Below are positions 1 through 8,501 of a stretch of 64,000 nucleotides of DNA, in pieces (the stretch's first letter is position 1; each line of letters starts with the position of its first letter). The DNA is taken from assembly GCA_002355455.1 (NCBI GenBank), contig AP017375.1:2728001-2792000 (forward strand). Direction: 5' to 3'. The position numbers and the translations under genes were made by a program. The notes under the pieces are model-generated. The model searched no databases, was not told the DNA's origin, and saw nothing but the letters and a program-made list of their open reading frames with translations. The stretch comes from Stanieria sp. NIES-3757. Its GTDB lineage: Bacteria; Cyanobacteriota; Cyanobacteriia; Cyanobacteriales; Xenococcaceae.

Positions 1-106
1 TAGTAAACAATAATTAATTAAATAAGAAAATTTAACTATTCCTAGTTTAAGATGAATTTTTCTCGCAAAAAGAAATTACTTTGACTAGCTTATTTTAACT
101 GAATTT

Positions 107-1366
107 ATGAAACTACTAGTGGTAAGTAATGGTCATGGGGAAGATGTTATTGCTGTTCGTATTATAGAAAAACTTAAAGTTAATCTTCCTGATTTAGACA
201 TAGCTGCTTTACCCATTGTTGGTAAAGGTAATGCTTATCTTCAAAACAATATTCCCATTGTTGGTGAAGTAAAACAAATGCCTTCGGGTGGTTTTATTTA
301 TATGGATAGTAAGCAGTTTTGGCGCGATCTTCAAGGTGGTTTAGTTAAGTTAACTTTCGCGCAATTAAAAATAGTACGACAGTGGGGTAAAACTGGTGGT
401 TTTATTTTAGCAGTAGGAGATATTGTTCCTTTATTATTTGCATGGTTAAGTGGTAATAATTATGCTTTTGTTGGCACTGCTAAATCAGAATATTATTTAA
501 GAAATGAACGAGGATGGTTAAAACATACTTCTTGGTTAGAACGTTGGTTTGGTTCAGTTTATCTACCTTGGGAACGTTGGTTAATGAGTCGCGATCGCTG
601 TATGGCAGTTTTTCCTAGAGATGATTTAACCGCTCAAATTTTAAAACAGTGGTCAATTTCTGTATACAATCTTGGTAATCCAATGATGGATGGCATTGGT
701 AAAAAACCAGAAATAAAAAGATTAACAAGTGCAGCAAAAAATATAGAGAAACAGCAATTATCTATTTTGTTACTTCCTGGTTCGAGAATGCCCGAAGCTT
801 TAAATAATTGGCACCAAATTATTACCGCTACTTCACAAGTTATTCAAACATTTCCGTCAAGATCGATTCTTTTTTTAGCAGCGATCGCGCCTAGTTTAAA
901 AATTTTACCTTTTCAAGAATATTTATTGCTTCAAGGTTGGAAGTTAGCTTCATCAGCAATTCATTATCTCCCTATTAATGACTCTCAAGCTGTTATATTG
1001 ACTAAGCAAAACGCTAACCTAATTATTACTCAAAATGCTTATAGTGAATGTCTACAACTTGCAGATCTGGCGATCGCAATGGCAGGTACAGCAACAGAAC
1101 AATTTGTTGGTTTAGGTAAACCTGTAATTACTATGCCAGGAAAAGGCCCCCAATTTACTGCTGCTTTTGCTGAAGCGCAAACTCGTTTATTAGGAATTTC
1201 GGTTATTTTGGTGGAAGAATCTGAAGAAGTAGCCCAAAAGATAACATTTGTTCTAAATGACTTAAAATTACTTAATTCTATTGTTATTAATGGTCAACAA
1301 AGAATGGGACAACCAGGTGCTGCTGAAAGAATTGCCCAATGTTTACAACAAATATTATTGAAATAA
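107..1366 (+). CDS. Lipid-A-disaccharide synthase-related protein
   Basis: A 419-residue protein resembling the cyanobacterial family called lipid-A-disaccharide synthase-related (LpxB-like, GT-B fold). It opens with a short beta strand and a VSNGHGEDV loop (about residues 6-14). A C-terminal AMAGTATEQFVGLGKPVI stretch (about 325-343) matches the donor-nucleotide half of GT-B glycosyltransferases. No signal peptide is evident, so a cytoplasmic or membrane-peripheral role is likely. Family members are widespread in cyanobacteria, but their substrate is unproven, so lipid A synthesis should not be assumed. The ATG start follows an AT-rich leader without a clear Shine-Dalgarno sequence. No functional partner lies next to it. 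The family call is fairly sure; the reaction is not known. Confidence 0.8.
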   Translation: MKLLVVSNGHGEDVIAVRIIEKLKVNLPDLDIAALPIVGKGNAYLQNNIPIVGEVKQMPSGGFIYMDSKQFWRDLQGGLVKLTFAQLKIVRQWGKTGGFILAVGDIVPLLFAWLSGNNYAFVGTAKSEYYLRNERGWLKHTSWLERWFGSVYLPWERWLMSRDRCMAVFPRDDLTAQILKQWSISVYNLGNPMMDGIGKKPEIKRLTSAAKNIEKQQLSILLLPGSRMPEALNNWHQIITATSQVIQTFPSRSILFLAAIAPSLKILPFQEYLLLQGWKLASSAIHYLPINDSQAVILTKQNANLIITQNAYSECLQLADLAIAMAGTATEQFVGLGKPVITMPGKGPQFTAAFAEAQTRLLGISVILVEESEEVAQKITFVLNDLKLLNSIVINGQQRMGQPGAAERIAQCLQQILLK

Positions 1367-1481
1367 TACTGTTCAATTATTATGTTAATTTTAGTTAATA
1401 ATGCGTAAAAAACCAGATCTTCACCAGAGTTAGACAATAAGGAAATTGTTTAAAACTGGTATTAAGATTTTTGTACTGTTA

Positions 1482-1865
1482 ATGGCTGAGATTAAAAATG
1501 CGATCTTAAACATTACCAACCAAGAAGATGTGGTTGAAATTAACATTGGTTGTAATGTTTTTTGGACTCAAATAGAGTTATTTTTAAAAACAGAATATAT
1601 TTTAGAAATTTATTTAAACACTAATACTTTTACCCAAGACAGTTTATTCCCAAACTTTTTTGGTAATTTTAATTACATTCCAAACTTAATTATCCCTACC
1701 GAAGAAAACCCTTACGTTTTTCAAAAAAAATTAAATATTCCTTTCGATGAATTTGAAAAATATCATAACGACGATAATTTTACAGCGTTTTATGCTAGCT
1801 TAAAACTTTATCCCAAAATAAATGAATCAATTGCTATCACCAATACAGTGCAGCTAGAATTTTGA
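1482..1865 (+). CDS. Hypothetical protein, acidic, unknown function
   Basis: A 127-residue protein when started at the ATG at 1482 (MAEIKNAILN). The open frame extends upstream to a TTG at 1446, but that extension is less likely. The sequence alternates beta-like and aromatic segments (CNVFWTQIELFLKTEYILEI; later FPNFFGNF) and is acidic. It has no transmembrane segment, no catalytic motif and no Cys/His cluster. I do not recognise the family. It lies between the LpxB-like gene and an ABC permease gene on the same strand, with about 115 bp and 195 bp gaps, so co-transcription is possible but not shown. Confidence 0.55.
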   Translation: MAEIKNAILNITNQEDVVEINIGCNVFWTQIELFLKTEYILEIYLNTNTFTQDSLFPNFFGNFNYIPNLIIPTEENPYVFQKKLNIPFDEFEKYHNDDNFTAFYASLKLYPKINESIAITNTVQLEF

Positions 1866-2061
1866 AAGCTGTTAGTTTTCAATCAACAGGACTAGATTAC
1901 ATTAAACAAAAAAAATTATCATCAATTTGGATACTACTTACTCAAACTAATTTAAAACTTAGTAAGTTTAGTTAAACGATAGTATTTGTTTTTAAATATT
2001 TAAATTAACTCAATCTTGAACAAAAAAATTAACAAATAAATTATCACTCGATCAAATTCAA

Positions 2062-2850
2062 ATGAAATTGATTTTAAAAAAAGCAACAGTTTTGCTATCA
2101 ACTCATTATGCTCATATGCTTGAGTATAGAGCAGAAATTTTCTTGTGGGCATTATCAGGTTCGCTACCAATTATTTTAATGGGAGTATGGATTCAAGCCT
2201 CCCAATCTGGTAATTTTGGTTTAAGTTCGGTTAATTTTGCTCGCTATTTTTTTAGTATATTTTTAGTGAGACAATTTACTACAATTTGGGTAGTTTGGGA
2301 GTTTGAGAGAGAAGTAATTGAAGGAAAACTTTCGTTTCATCTACTACAACCAATCGATCCTGTTTGGCATCACGTCGCCAGACATCTAGCCGAAAAATTA
2401 ACTCGAATTCCTTTCATGATTTTATTTTGTGGGTTATTTTTTCTGCTTTATCCAGAATCTTTTTGGTTACCAAGTTTCAAAAGAATTTTGTTATGGATAA
2501 TTGCTATTGCAATGGCATTTACTTTAAATTTTTTGATTCAATATACTTTTGCACTTTTTGCATTTTGGACAGAAAGAGCTAGTGCAATTCAACAATTTTG
2601 GTATTTGTTTTATATTTTTTTATCAGGAATAATTGCTCCTTTAGAAGTTTTTCCTCCTGCTGTCAGACAAATAGTTAATTGGACTCCTTTTCCTTATTTG
2701 TTACATTTCCCTGCTGCACTTTTAGTCGGATTACCAATAGATATTATTCGTAGTATTACGATCCTTTTAGGATGGGGAATAATCTTTTTTGTTGCTAATC
2801 GCTGGTTGTGGAGAAAAGGATTAAAGCAATATTCAGGGATGGGAGCTTAA
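2062..2850 (+). CDS. ABC-2 type transporter permease (COG4587-like)
   Basis: A 262-residue integral membrane protein with about six hydrophobic helices, resembling the ABC-2 permease family of COG4587. The tract FEREVIEGKLSFHLLQPIDP (about 94-113) is the cytoplasmic loop typical of this family, followed by helices to the C-terminus. These permeases usually work with a second permease (COG3694) and an ATPase, often encoded beside them. Neither is present here, so the partners must lie elsewhere. The substrate is unknown. The ATG start gives MKLILKKATVLLSTHYAHMLEYR, the usual short amphipathic N-terminus before the first helix. Confidence 0.85.
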   Translation: MKLILKKATVLLSTHYAHMLEYRAEIFLWALSGSLPIILMGVWIQASQSGNFGLSSVNFARYFFSIFLVRQFTTIWVVWEFEREVIEGKLSFHLLQPIDPVWHHVARHLAEKLTRIPFMILFCGLFFLLYPESFWLPSFKRILLWIIAIAMAFTLNFLIQYTFALFAFWTERASAIQQFWYLFYIFLSGIIAPLEVFPPAVRQIVNWTPFPYLLHFPAALLVGLPIDIIRSITILLGWGIIFFVANRWLWRKGLKQYSGMGA

Positions 2851-2987
2851 TGAAATAGTTAGTATCTAAAAATTAGTCTTTCAAAGTATAGTTTATCATT
2901 GTAATTACTTATTAATAGTGTGACATAAAACATTTTCTGTTTTGATTACCTATGTCAGCATTTTATAGTGTAATCAGATGAAAAATA

Positions 2988-3377
2988 TTGATAAATAAGC
3001 TAGAAGAAATTAAACAAATTGCATCTAAAATAACTCTTAAATTAGATAATCCACAATCAGTAAAACTTCAAATTAAGCAAATTGGCTTGGCTCAAAAACA
3101 ACTAAGAGCAATTAAAAAAGAATTAAATATAATTATACGTAATATTAATCAAGAAGCAACTCAATCTGGTACAGATAGTCTGGTATCTGTTGGTTTAGAT
3201 ATTTTTGGTAAGCACAAATGGGCAGGAAGAGTTAGGGCAGAGACTAGACGAGCAATTGAAAGAGAGAAAAAATATGCTCGTCAGCCTTATATGGAATTAA
3301 AAGAAGCAATTGATAAGTTAATTTTAGAAGGCGATCGGCTTAAGTTAATGGCAGAAGAATATTTGATTAATAATTAG
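2988..3377 (+). CDS. Small conserved helical protein, unknown function
   Basis: A 129-residue basic, largely helical protein. The central segment, about residues 63-100, is rich in Gly, Arg and Lys (GLDIFGKHKWAGRVRAETRR), which suggests a conserved functional surface. The frame starts at a TTG at 2988. A nearby ATG at 2978 is out of frame and closes after six codons, so TTG is the best start available. The 3' end overlaps the end of the convergent TPR gene by 11 bp. Its charge pattern and position next to a J-domain/TPR operon suggest a role in protein folding or assembly, but that is only inference. No enzyme motif is visible. Confidence 0.65.
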   Translation: MINKLEEIKQIASKITLKLDNPQSVKLQIKQIGLAQKQLRAIKKELNIIIRNINQEATQSGTDSLVSVGLDIFGKHKWAGRVRAETRRAIEREKKYARQPYMELKEAIDKLILEGDRLKLMAEEYLINN

Positions 3378-4677
3378 TTGTTTCTAATTCAAGTAATGTC
3401 AGATTAAATTTTGCTAATTGATAATCAGGTTGAATTTTTAGTGCTTTACGATAACAAAACATTGCTTCATAATATCTTTGTAAGTTTTCCATTGCAACCC
3501 CTCTACTAAACCAAGCTTCATAATAATTTGGTTCAATAGCGATCGCTTGATCAAACGAAGTTACTGCCTCTTCATATCTCTGTAAGTCAAACAGTACTAT
3601 ACCTTTTAGATACCATGCTTTATTTTGATAAGATTCTGATTTAATAGTAATAGCTTTGTCAAAAGCAATAAGAGCTTGTTCATACTTTTGTAAATTGTAT
3701 AGAGAAAAACCCTTATTGTACCAAGCTTCAAAATATTCAGGTTGAATTGAAATTACTTTATCTAATAAATAGACTGCTTGCTCGTGGTTATTTGTATCTA
3801 TAGCCTTATTAAACAACCAATTAACTGTATAACTAGAATCTATACCAATTGCTATATTGTAACAAGTATTTGCTTCTTCATTTCTTTGCAATTTATCTAA
3901 AATATCGCCTCTATCCAACCAAATCCAAGTTGAATTAGAACCAAGTTTAATAGCGTAATCGTAAGCAAATAGAGCTTCTTCATATCTTTCTAATTTGTAT
4001 AACGCATTTGCTTTTCCCGTCCAAAACAAAATGCTATTCGGTTCTAGTTTTATCGCTTTATTATAAGAAAAAAGCACTTCATCATATCTATCTAGTTTAT
4101 ATAACGCCCATGCTCTCCACTGCCAAATATCGGCATCACTAACTTCAAGCGAGATAGACTTATCATAAGATTGAATAGCCTCTTCATATCTTGCTAATAA
4201 AGAAAGCGTTATGCCTTGTGAATACCATCCCCATGAATCATCTGGCTTAATCTCAACTGCTGCCTCATGAAAAATCATTGCTTCTTCATGACATTCTAAT
4301 TCACACAGTCGGTTTGCTTGTTCCAATAAAAGTTCCTGTAAATAATCTATATCCGCTTCAATTTCAAATATTTTGTAAAAAGAAATTAGTGATTCCTTAT
4401 ATCTTTTTAATTCTAATAAAGTTTGTGCTTGTATTTCCCAAAATGTATAATCCTGATAATTAGGATTTATTTCGATTATTTTGTCAAAACACTCTAATGC
4501 CTCTTGATATTTTTCTTGTTCAAATAAATTTTTACCTTTCTTCAATAAAAATTTTTCATTACAATCCAAACTAGACTGATTGATTGAAATTGCTAAATTT
4601 AATCCTCTTTTAATTAAATCTGAAGAATACTTAGTTATTGTTTGATTGGAAGATATGATAATGTCTCTATTATTCAT
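3367..4677 (-). CDS. Tetratricopeptide repeat protein
   Basis: A 436-residue protein made almost wholly of about ten to eleven TPR units. Repeated signatures include W...G..L..L.RYEEA...YD.AI.L.P, with clear copies around residues 140-175, 178-210, 212-245, 315-350 and 350-420. TPR arrays are protein-binding scaffolds, and no catalytic domain or signal peptide is seen. The gene starts 3 bp after the stop of the upstream J-domain gene on the same strand, so the two are almost certainly one operon. One central unit (about 285-300) is shortened and may kink the superhelix. Binding partners are unknown. Confidence 0.88.
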   Translation of the reverse strand: MNNRDIIISSNQTITKYSSDLIKRGLNLAISINQSSLDCNEKFLLKKGKNLFEQEKYQEALECFDKIIEINPNYQDYTFWEIQAQTLLELKRYKESLISFYKIFEIEADIDYLQELLLEQANRLCELECHEEAMIFHEAAVEIKPDDSWGWYSQGITLSLLARYEEAIQSYDKSISLEVSDADIWQWRAWALYKLDRYDEVLFSYNKAIKLEPNSILFWTGKANALYKLERYEEALFAYDYAIKLGSNSTWIWLDRGDILDKLQRNEEANTCYNIAIGIDSSYTVNWLFNKAIDTNNHEQAVYLLDKVISIQPEYFEAWYNKGFSLYNLQKYEQALIAFDKAITIKSESYQNKAWYLKGIVLFDLQRYEEAVTSFDQAIAIEPNYYEAWFSRGVAMENLQRYYEAMFCYRKALKIQPDYQLAKFNLTLLELETTNY

Positions 4678-4680
4678 AAC

Positions 4681-5370
4681 CTATAAATTTAGTTTAATTT
4701 TTAATTCTTCTAACTTTTGCATCGCAATATTAATTTGCTTATCTAATTCATTAGCCATATCTGCTAATAAATCTTGTCCAACTTTTTTAGCTTCAATAAT
4801 TTTTATCTTTAGTTGATAAAGTTCGGTTTGTTCTAAAGCCTCAATTTCTGATTGAATTACTTTTAAACGTTTTCTACTTTGAGCAATTTGACGAATAATG
4901 CGAATTAACTCGAAACTAATTCCTTCTCCTTTAACAGATTCAGGACTACTTTCCCAATCGTGTAAAATTGCCTGTAGCTTTTCTACATTGCCGTCTTCAT
5001 AAGCTTGATTGGCTTCAGCCATTAATTGCTGTCTGCGTTGGCGTTCATTTTCATCTGTTGCTAAATCTGGATGTATTTTTTTAGCTACTTCTCGATACAA
5101 TTTTTTTAGCTCTTGGGATGGTTTAAAATCTTTAGCAGATTCCAAAAGTTCCATGTATTCGTTAATTTGAGCTTCTATCCGATCTAATTCTGTGTAACGA
5201 ATACCGATAGCTCGCATATATTCTTTTTCAAAAGCATTTAACTCTGCTTGAAAAGTTGCTAAATTTAATTCTTTTTCCGCTAATTCTGTTTCTAATGAAG
5301 CTAGTTCGATCTTTTTTCTTTCAAGTTCTTCTTGTTCGGGAGTAAGCTTGTGGATAATGCCATTTTCCAT
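4681..5370 (-). CDS. J-domain protein with coiled-coil flanks
   Basis: A 229-residue protein with a central J-like domain (about 87-145) containing the HPD tripeptide at 100-102 (KKLYREVAKKIHPDLATDEN). HPD is the motif by which J-proteins stimulate Hsp70/DnaK ATPase. Long charged coiled-coil helices flank it (about 10-80 and 150-229). It lacks the Gly/Phe and zinc-finger regions of classical DnaJ, so it is a specialised type III-like co-chaperone. The TPR gene follows after 3 bp in the same direction. An operon of a J-protein and a TPR scaffold suggests a dedicated chaperone pair with unknown client. Confidence 0.85.
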   Translation of the reverse strand: MENGIIHKLTPEQEELERKKIELASLETELAEKELNLATFQAELNAFEKEYMRAIGIRYTELDRIEAQINEYMELLESAKDFKPSQELKKLYREVAKKIHPDLATDENERQRRQQLMAEANQAYEDGNVEKLQAILHDWESSPESVKGEGISFELIRIIRQIAQSRKRLKVIQSEIEALEQTELYQLKIKIIEAKKVGQDLLADMANELDKQINIAMQKLEELKIKLNL

Positions 5371-5530
5371 AATTTCGTAGAGAATAATACAATAATATTT
5401 CTACGATCCTAATCTACTAAATCATCTCCAGACTTCCGTAAAATCAGCTAATGATAAATATGTAATTTTAATGATTGGATAATAAATTACTTAAAGATCG
5501 TCCTACTAAAAATTCTATACGACTTAAATA

Positions 5531-6358
5531 CTAATAAGACTTTTGGGTTATTTGACTAACTAATTCAGAAGCTTGAGAAATTAAATTTTTTTCGCAACTA
5601 ACTTGATAATTATTTTGTTGTTCAATTGCTTTAATAATATCTGCTAAATTGGCATTTCCTTTTCTTGCGCCTAGTCCATTAATCGAACATTCAATTTGTC
5701 TTGCACCAGCATCTAAAGCAGCGATAGAATTCTCAACTGCTAGATCGAGATCGTTGTGACAATGAACTGAAATTATTGCTCGATCTATATTTGGAACTTG
5801 ATTGGCAATTTTAGAAATTAAACTAAAAAATTCTTCAGGAGATAAAGTACCAAAGCTATCGGGAATACAAATGGTTTTTACTCCACTATTAATTGCTATC
5901 TCTACTGCCTGACAAAGAAAATCTAGTTTAGCATTAACAGCATCAAAAGCACACCATTGAATATCATCACAATAAGTTCTAGCTAAACTAATATTAGTCT
6001 TAATTAATTCTAAAATTTGTTGTTGATTTAACTTCGATTGGGTTTTTGTATTAACGTTAGTATAAATATTAATTCTGCCTCTAGATGCTGGTTTAATAGC
6101 TCTACCTAAAGTATCAATTTCTGAAAATTTAGAACCAGCCAATCCACAAACAATTGACTTAGTAATTACCTGAGATACACCTAGAACTTCATCAAAATCT
6201 TTTTTATAAAAGCCAGGATAACCAACTTCAATAATATCTACTTCTAGCTCTTCTAATAGCTGCACTAATTGAATCTTTTGTTGAAGATTGATACTGACAC
6301 CTGGAGTAAGTTCTCCATCTCTCATAGTTGTATCAAAAAGAATTATTGGAGATTTCAT
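5531..6358 (-). CDS. LeuA/HMGL-like acyltransferase, catalytic barrel only
   Basis: A 275-residue protein when started at the ATG whose A is at 6358 (MKSPIILFDTTMRDGE). An upstream extension to 6403 is open but unlikely. The FDTTMRDGELTPG motif and the SVHCHNDLDLAVENS and NGLGARKGNANL segments are hallmarks of the 2-isopropylmalate/homocitrate synthase barrel: the Arg-Asp pair binds substrate and the HxH histidines bind metal. Full LeuA is over 500 residues with a regulatory C-terminal domain, and NifV is about 380. This protein ends after the barrel, so leucine feedback is not expected. It may make another 2-alkylmalate-type acid. The neighbours give no pathway. Confidence 0.8.
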   Translation of the reverse strand: MKSPIILFDTTMRDGELTPGVSINLQQKIQLVQLLEELEVDIIEVGYPGFYKKDFDEVLGVSQVITKSIVCGLAGSKFSEIDTLGRAIKPASRGRINIYTNVNTKTQSKLNQQQILELIKTNISLARTYCDDIQWCAFDAVNAKLDFLCQAVEIAINSGVKTICIPDSFGTLSPEEFFSLISKIANQVPNIDRAIISVHCHNDLDLAVENSIAALDAGARQIECSINGLGARKGNANLADIIKAIEQQNNYQVSCEKNLISQASELVSQITQKSY

Positions 6359-6645
6359 TTTAATCCTAATAATTAAAAGTTGACTGTCATCAAAGATAAA
6401 CAATCAACTTTTGCAATAAACCTATTAACTTAAACACTTGCGACTAACTATTTAAAAACGCTATTGTCTCAATTGAATAAAGTACAGTTTAACCTTTTGG
6501 TTAACTATTGCTAATTGATAAAATCCAAAATTTGTACAGAAGTGTCAACAACACATCTCTAATTAAAAGCACAATGTACTTATTGAATCAAGAATAGCTA
6601 TATTTTTTTCATATCTCCCTTGATCTTAAAGAGTTTAATTAATCA

Positions 6646-6963
6646 TTAACCTGCTGCTTGGGCAGGTTTTTGAGATGTTCTACTTACACTATTACTAGTG
6701 CGAGTAGATGCCTCTTCTTCCATTGGTGCAAACTCAATATGATTGAATAACGTAGTCACAAAAGCAAACAACAAAAAGGGTAGAGATAAAACTAAAATAA
6801 TCCCTACAGTAGCTAAAGCATAGATCTGTCTAGTGCTACTCCACAATGCCAAAGTAGTGGCAAGGCTGATAAATATGACAATCAACCATACAATAATCTG
6901 ACCGTAGATATCACCAAAAGTCAGAGTACAGATCATCCGATATTTATGCAAATCTTTATCCAT
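6646..6963 (-). CDS. Small membrane protein, unknown function
   Basis: A 105-residue protein with two strong hydrophobic helices (about 20-42 and 48-75) and a short Ser/Thr/Ala/Gln-rich C-terminal tail after an acidic MEEEAST segment. Both ends probably face the same side. No catalytic motif is visible. The family is not recognised with certainty, although proteins of this size and layout are common in cyanobacteria. It is divergently transcribed from the VWA gene across about 250 bp, so the two may share a control region, which is inference only. Confidence 0.7.
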   Translation of the reverse strand: MDKDLHKYRMICTLTFGDIYGQIIVWLIVIFISLATTLALWSSTRQIYALATVGIILVLSLPFLLFAFVTTLFNHIEFAPMEEEASTRTSNSVSRTSQKPAQAAG

Positions 6964-7215
6964 GATTGTTTCTGGTAATTCTCCTATTATGATTAGGTTA
7001 ACGCTAGGAAGCTTAATCAGATGATATTTAAATATTTTCCAAAGGGTTGCAACATCTATTTACAATTTAGCTAACCTGCCAAAATTTCTTTGACACTTCA
7101 ATTCTGAGAAAATTTTTGATTTTTTAGCCTTTTGCTGTTCCTTGTAATAGGCTGTATAGAGAACAGGGCACTTCAGGGATGTCCAGCCAATCAATTACAA
7201 TGAGGTGAGAGTAAC

Positions 7216-7836
7216 ATGACAGCAAGTTCCGTTGTAGAAGGACGTGACTATACGTTAATTATTGATAAAAGTGGTAGTATGTCCACTAATGATCAACCAG
7301 GAGGAAAAACTCGCTGGGATGCAGCACAAGAATCTACTCTTGCTTTAGCTAGAACTTGCGAACAAATTGATCCAGATGGAATTACTGTCTATTTGTTTTC
7401 TGGTAGATATCGCCGATACGACAATGTAACTTCTGATAAAGTCACCCAGATTTATCAAGAAAATGAACCGATGGGACGTACTGATTTAGCTAGTGTACTT
7501 CAAGATGCAGTAGACAACTATTTTAAACGTAAAGTAGCAGGAGAAGCTAAACCGAACGGAGAAACTATTTTAGTGATTACAGATGGCGAACCTGATGATT
7601 ATAAAGCTGTCATGAGAGTTATTATTGAGGCTTCTCGTCAAATTGAGCGTGATGAAGAATTAGGTATTTCTTTAATTCAGGTAGGAAAAGATCGTAAAGC
7701 AACTCAATTTCTTAAAGCTTTAGACGATCAACTAGAATCTGCTGGTGCTAAATTTGATATTGTCGATACAATCACTATAGATGATATGGAAGATCTGACT
7801 TTAGCAGAAGTGCTATTAAACGCTATCCACGACTAA
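7216..7836 (+). CDS. VWA domain protein
   Basis: A 206-residue protein that is essentially one von Willebrand factor A domain. The metal-ion-dependent adhesion site is complete: D17-x-S19-x-S21 in LIIDKSGSMS, the Thr of MGRTDLAS (about 93) and the Asp of VITDGEPDD (about 127). It lacks a signal peptide and transmembrane helix, so it is probably cytoplasmic and mediates metal-dependent protein contacts. Stand-alone VWA proteins are common in cyanobacteria and often act with AAA ATPases or stress systems, but none is adjacent here. A GAGGTGA ribosome-binding sequence lies about 10 bases before the ATG. Confidence 0.88.
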   Translation: MTASSVVEGRDYTLIIDKSGSMSTNDQPGGKTRWDAAQESTLALARTCEQIDPDGITVYLFSGRYRRYDNVTSDKVTQIYQENEPMGRTDLASVLQDAVDNYFKRKVAGEAKPNGETILVITDGEPDDYKAVMRVIIEASRQIERDEELGISLIQVGKDRKATQFLKALDDQLESAGAKFDIVDTITIDDMEDLTLAEVLLNAIHD

Positions 7837-7843
7837 ATTGAGC

Positions 7844-7859
7844 AAAAGCGATCGCTTTT
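7844..7859. repeat. HIP1-centred perfect palindrome
   Basis: AAAAGCGATCGCTTTT is a perfect 16-bp palindrome around the HIP1 octamer GCGATCGC, eight bases after the VWA stop codon. It is followed by GGGGATTTTTC. It could help end transcription of the VWA gene, but it may simply be one of the many HIP1 sites in this genome. Confidence 0.6.
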
Positions 7860-7966
7860 GGGGATTTTTCTGTTGGTAAACAAGGCGCACAACTAATGTA
7901 GTCGGAAGTTTGGCATTATTTTAAGATTTAATTAATCATTTTTCTTGTCTTGTTTACTAAAGTGAT

Positions 7967-8005
7967 GGCTTCGCTGTTACAATCGCGCACGCGTCAGGCG
8001 AAGCC
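7967..8005. repeat. GC-rich palindromic dispersed element (intergenic copy)
   Basis: In the 307-bp gap between the VWA and ABM genes lies a GC-rich island in AT-rich sequence. GGCTTCGC at 7967-7974 pairs with GCGAAGCC at 7998-8005 around a loop holding CGCGCACGCG. The GCTTCGCTG core also occurs in the elements inside thiL and the histidine kinase and, inverted, at 29748-29756. The rest of the gap contains nothing else I can identify. Confidence 0.6.
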
Positions 8006-8143
8006 TAACCGCTTTTTTTCTGCGTGATTGTTGATTAAAACTAAATCAAATTAAAAATTTAAAGAATAAATGCGTCAAAATTGGCAAATAAGTTATCATA
8101 ACCAGCAATTGTCTTGAAATTTCTCAACTAATCTTTAATAATC

Positions 8144-8449
8144 ATGTCTCAATCAGTACGAGTAGTTGCTCGGGTTATTGCCCTTCCTGACAAAATAGAA
8201 CAACTAAAAGCAGTTTTAATTGAACTAATTGAACCAACTCGTGCTGAAGCTGGATGTATTCAATACGATTTGTTGCAAAATACTTCCAATCCGACAGACT
8301 TTACTTTTGTAGAAGAATGGTCATCAACAGCAGCCTTAGAAACTCATCTTACTAGTCAACATCTCCAGAAAGCTATCAACAAAATTAATGGTTTAGTCGC
8401 TCAATCACCAGATATTCGTCGTTACGAACAAATTAATTTTAATTCTTAA
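8144..8449 (+). CDS. ABM-domain putative monooxygenase (YgiN-like)
   Basis: A 101-residue protein with the antibiotic biosynthesis monooxygenase (ABM) ferredoxin-like fold. The pattern RVIALPDKIEQLKAVL...EPTRAEAGCIQYDLLQ...FTFVEEWSS...LETHLTSQHLQ is diagnostic. These small dimeric enzymes include quinol oxygenases such as YgiN and cofactor-free monooxygenases; the substrate here is unknown. An AEC transporter gene follows 52 bp downstream and an SDR gene after that, all on the same strand, so a small redox-linked cluster is possible. Confidence 0.85.
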   Translation: MSQSVRVVARVIALPDKIEQLKAVLIELIEPTRAEAGCIQYDLLQNTSNPTDFTFVEEWSSTAALETHLTSQHLQKAINKINGLVAQSPDIRRYEQINFNS

Positions 8450-8501
8450 TTGATAACTGTACAGACTACGCCGTGCTACTTCTCTACTGCTAACTGTCAA
8501 C

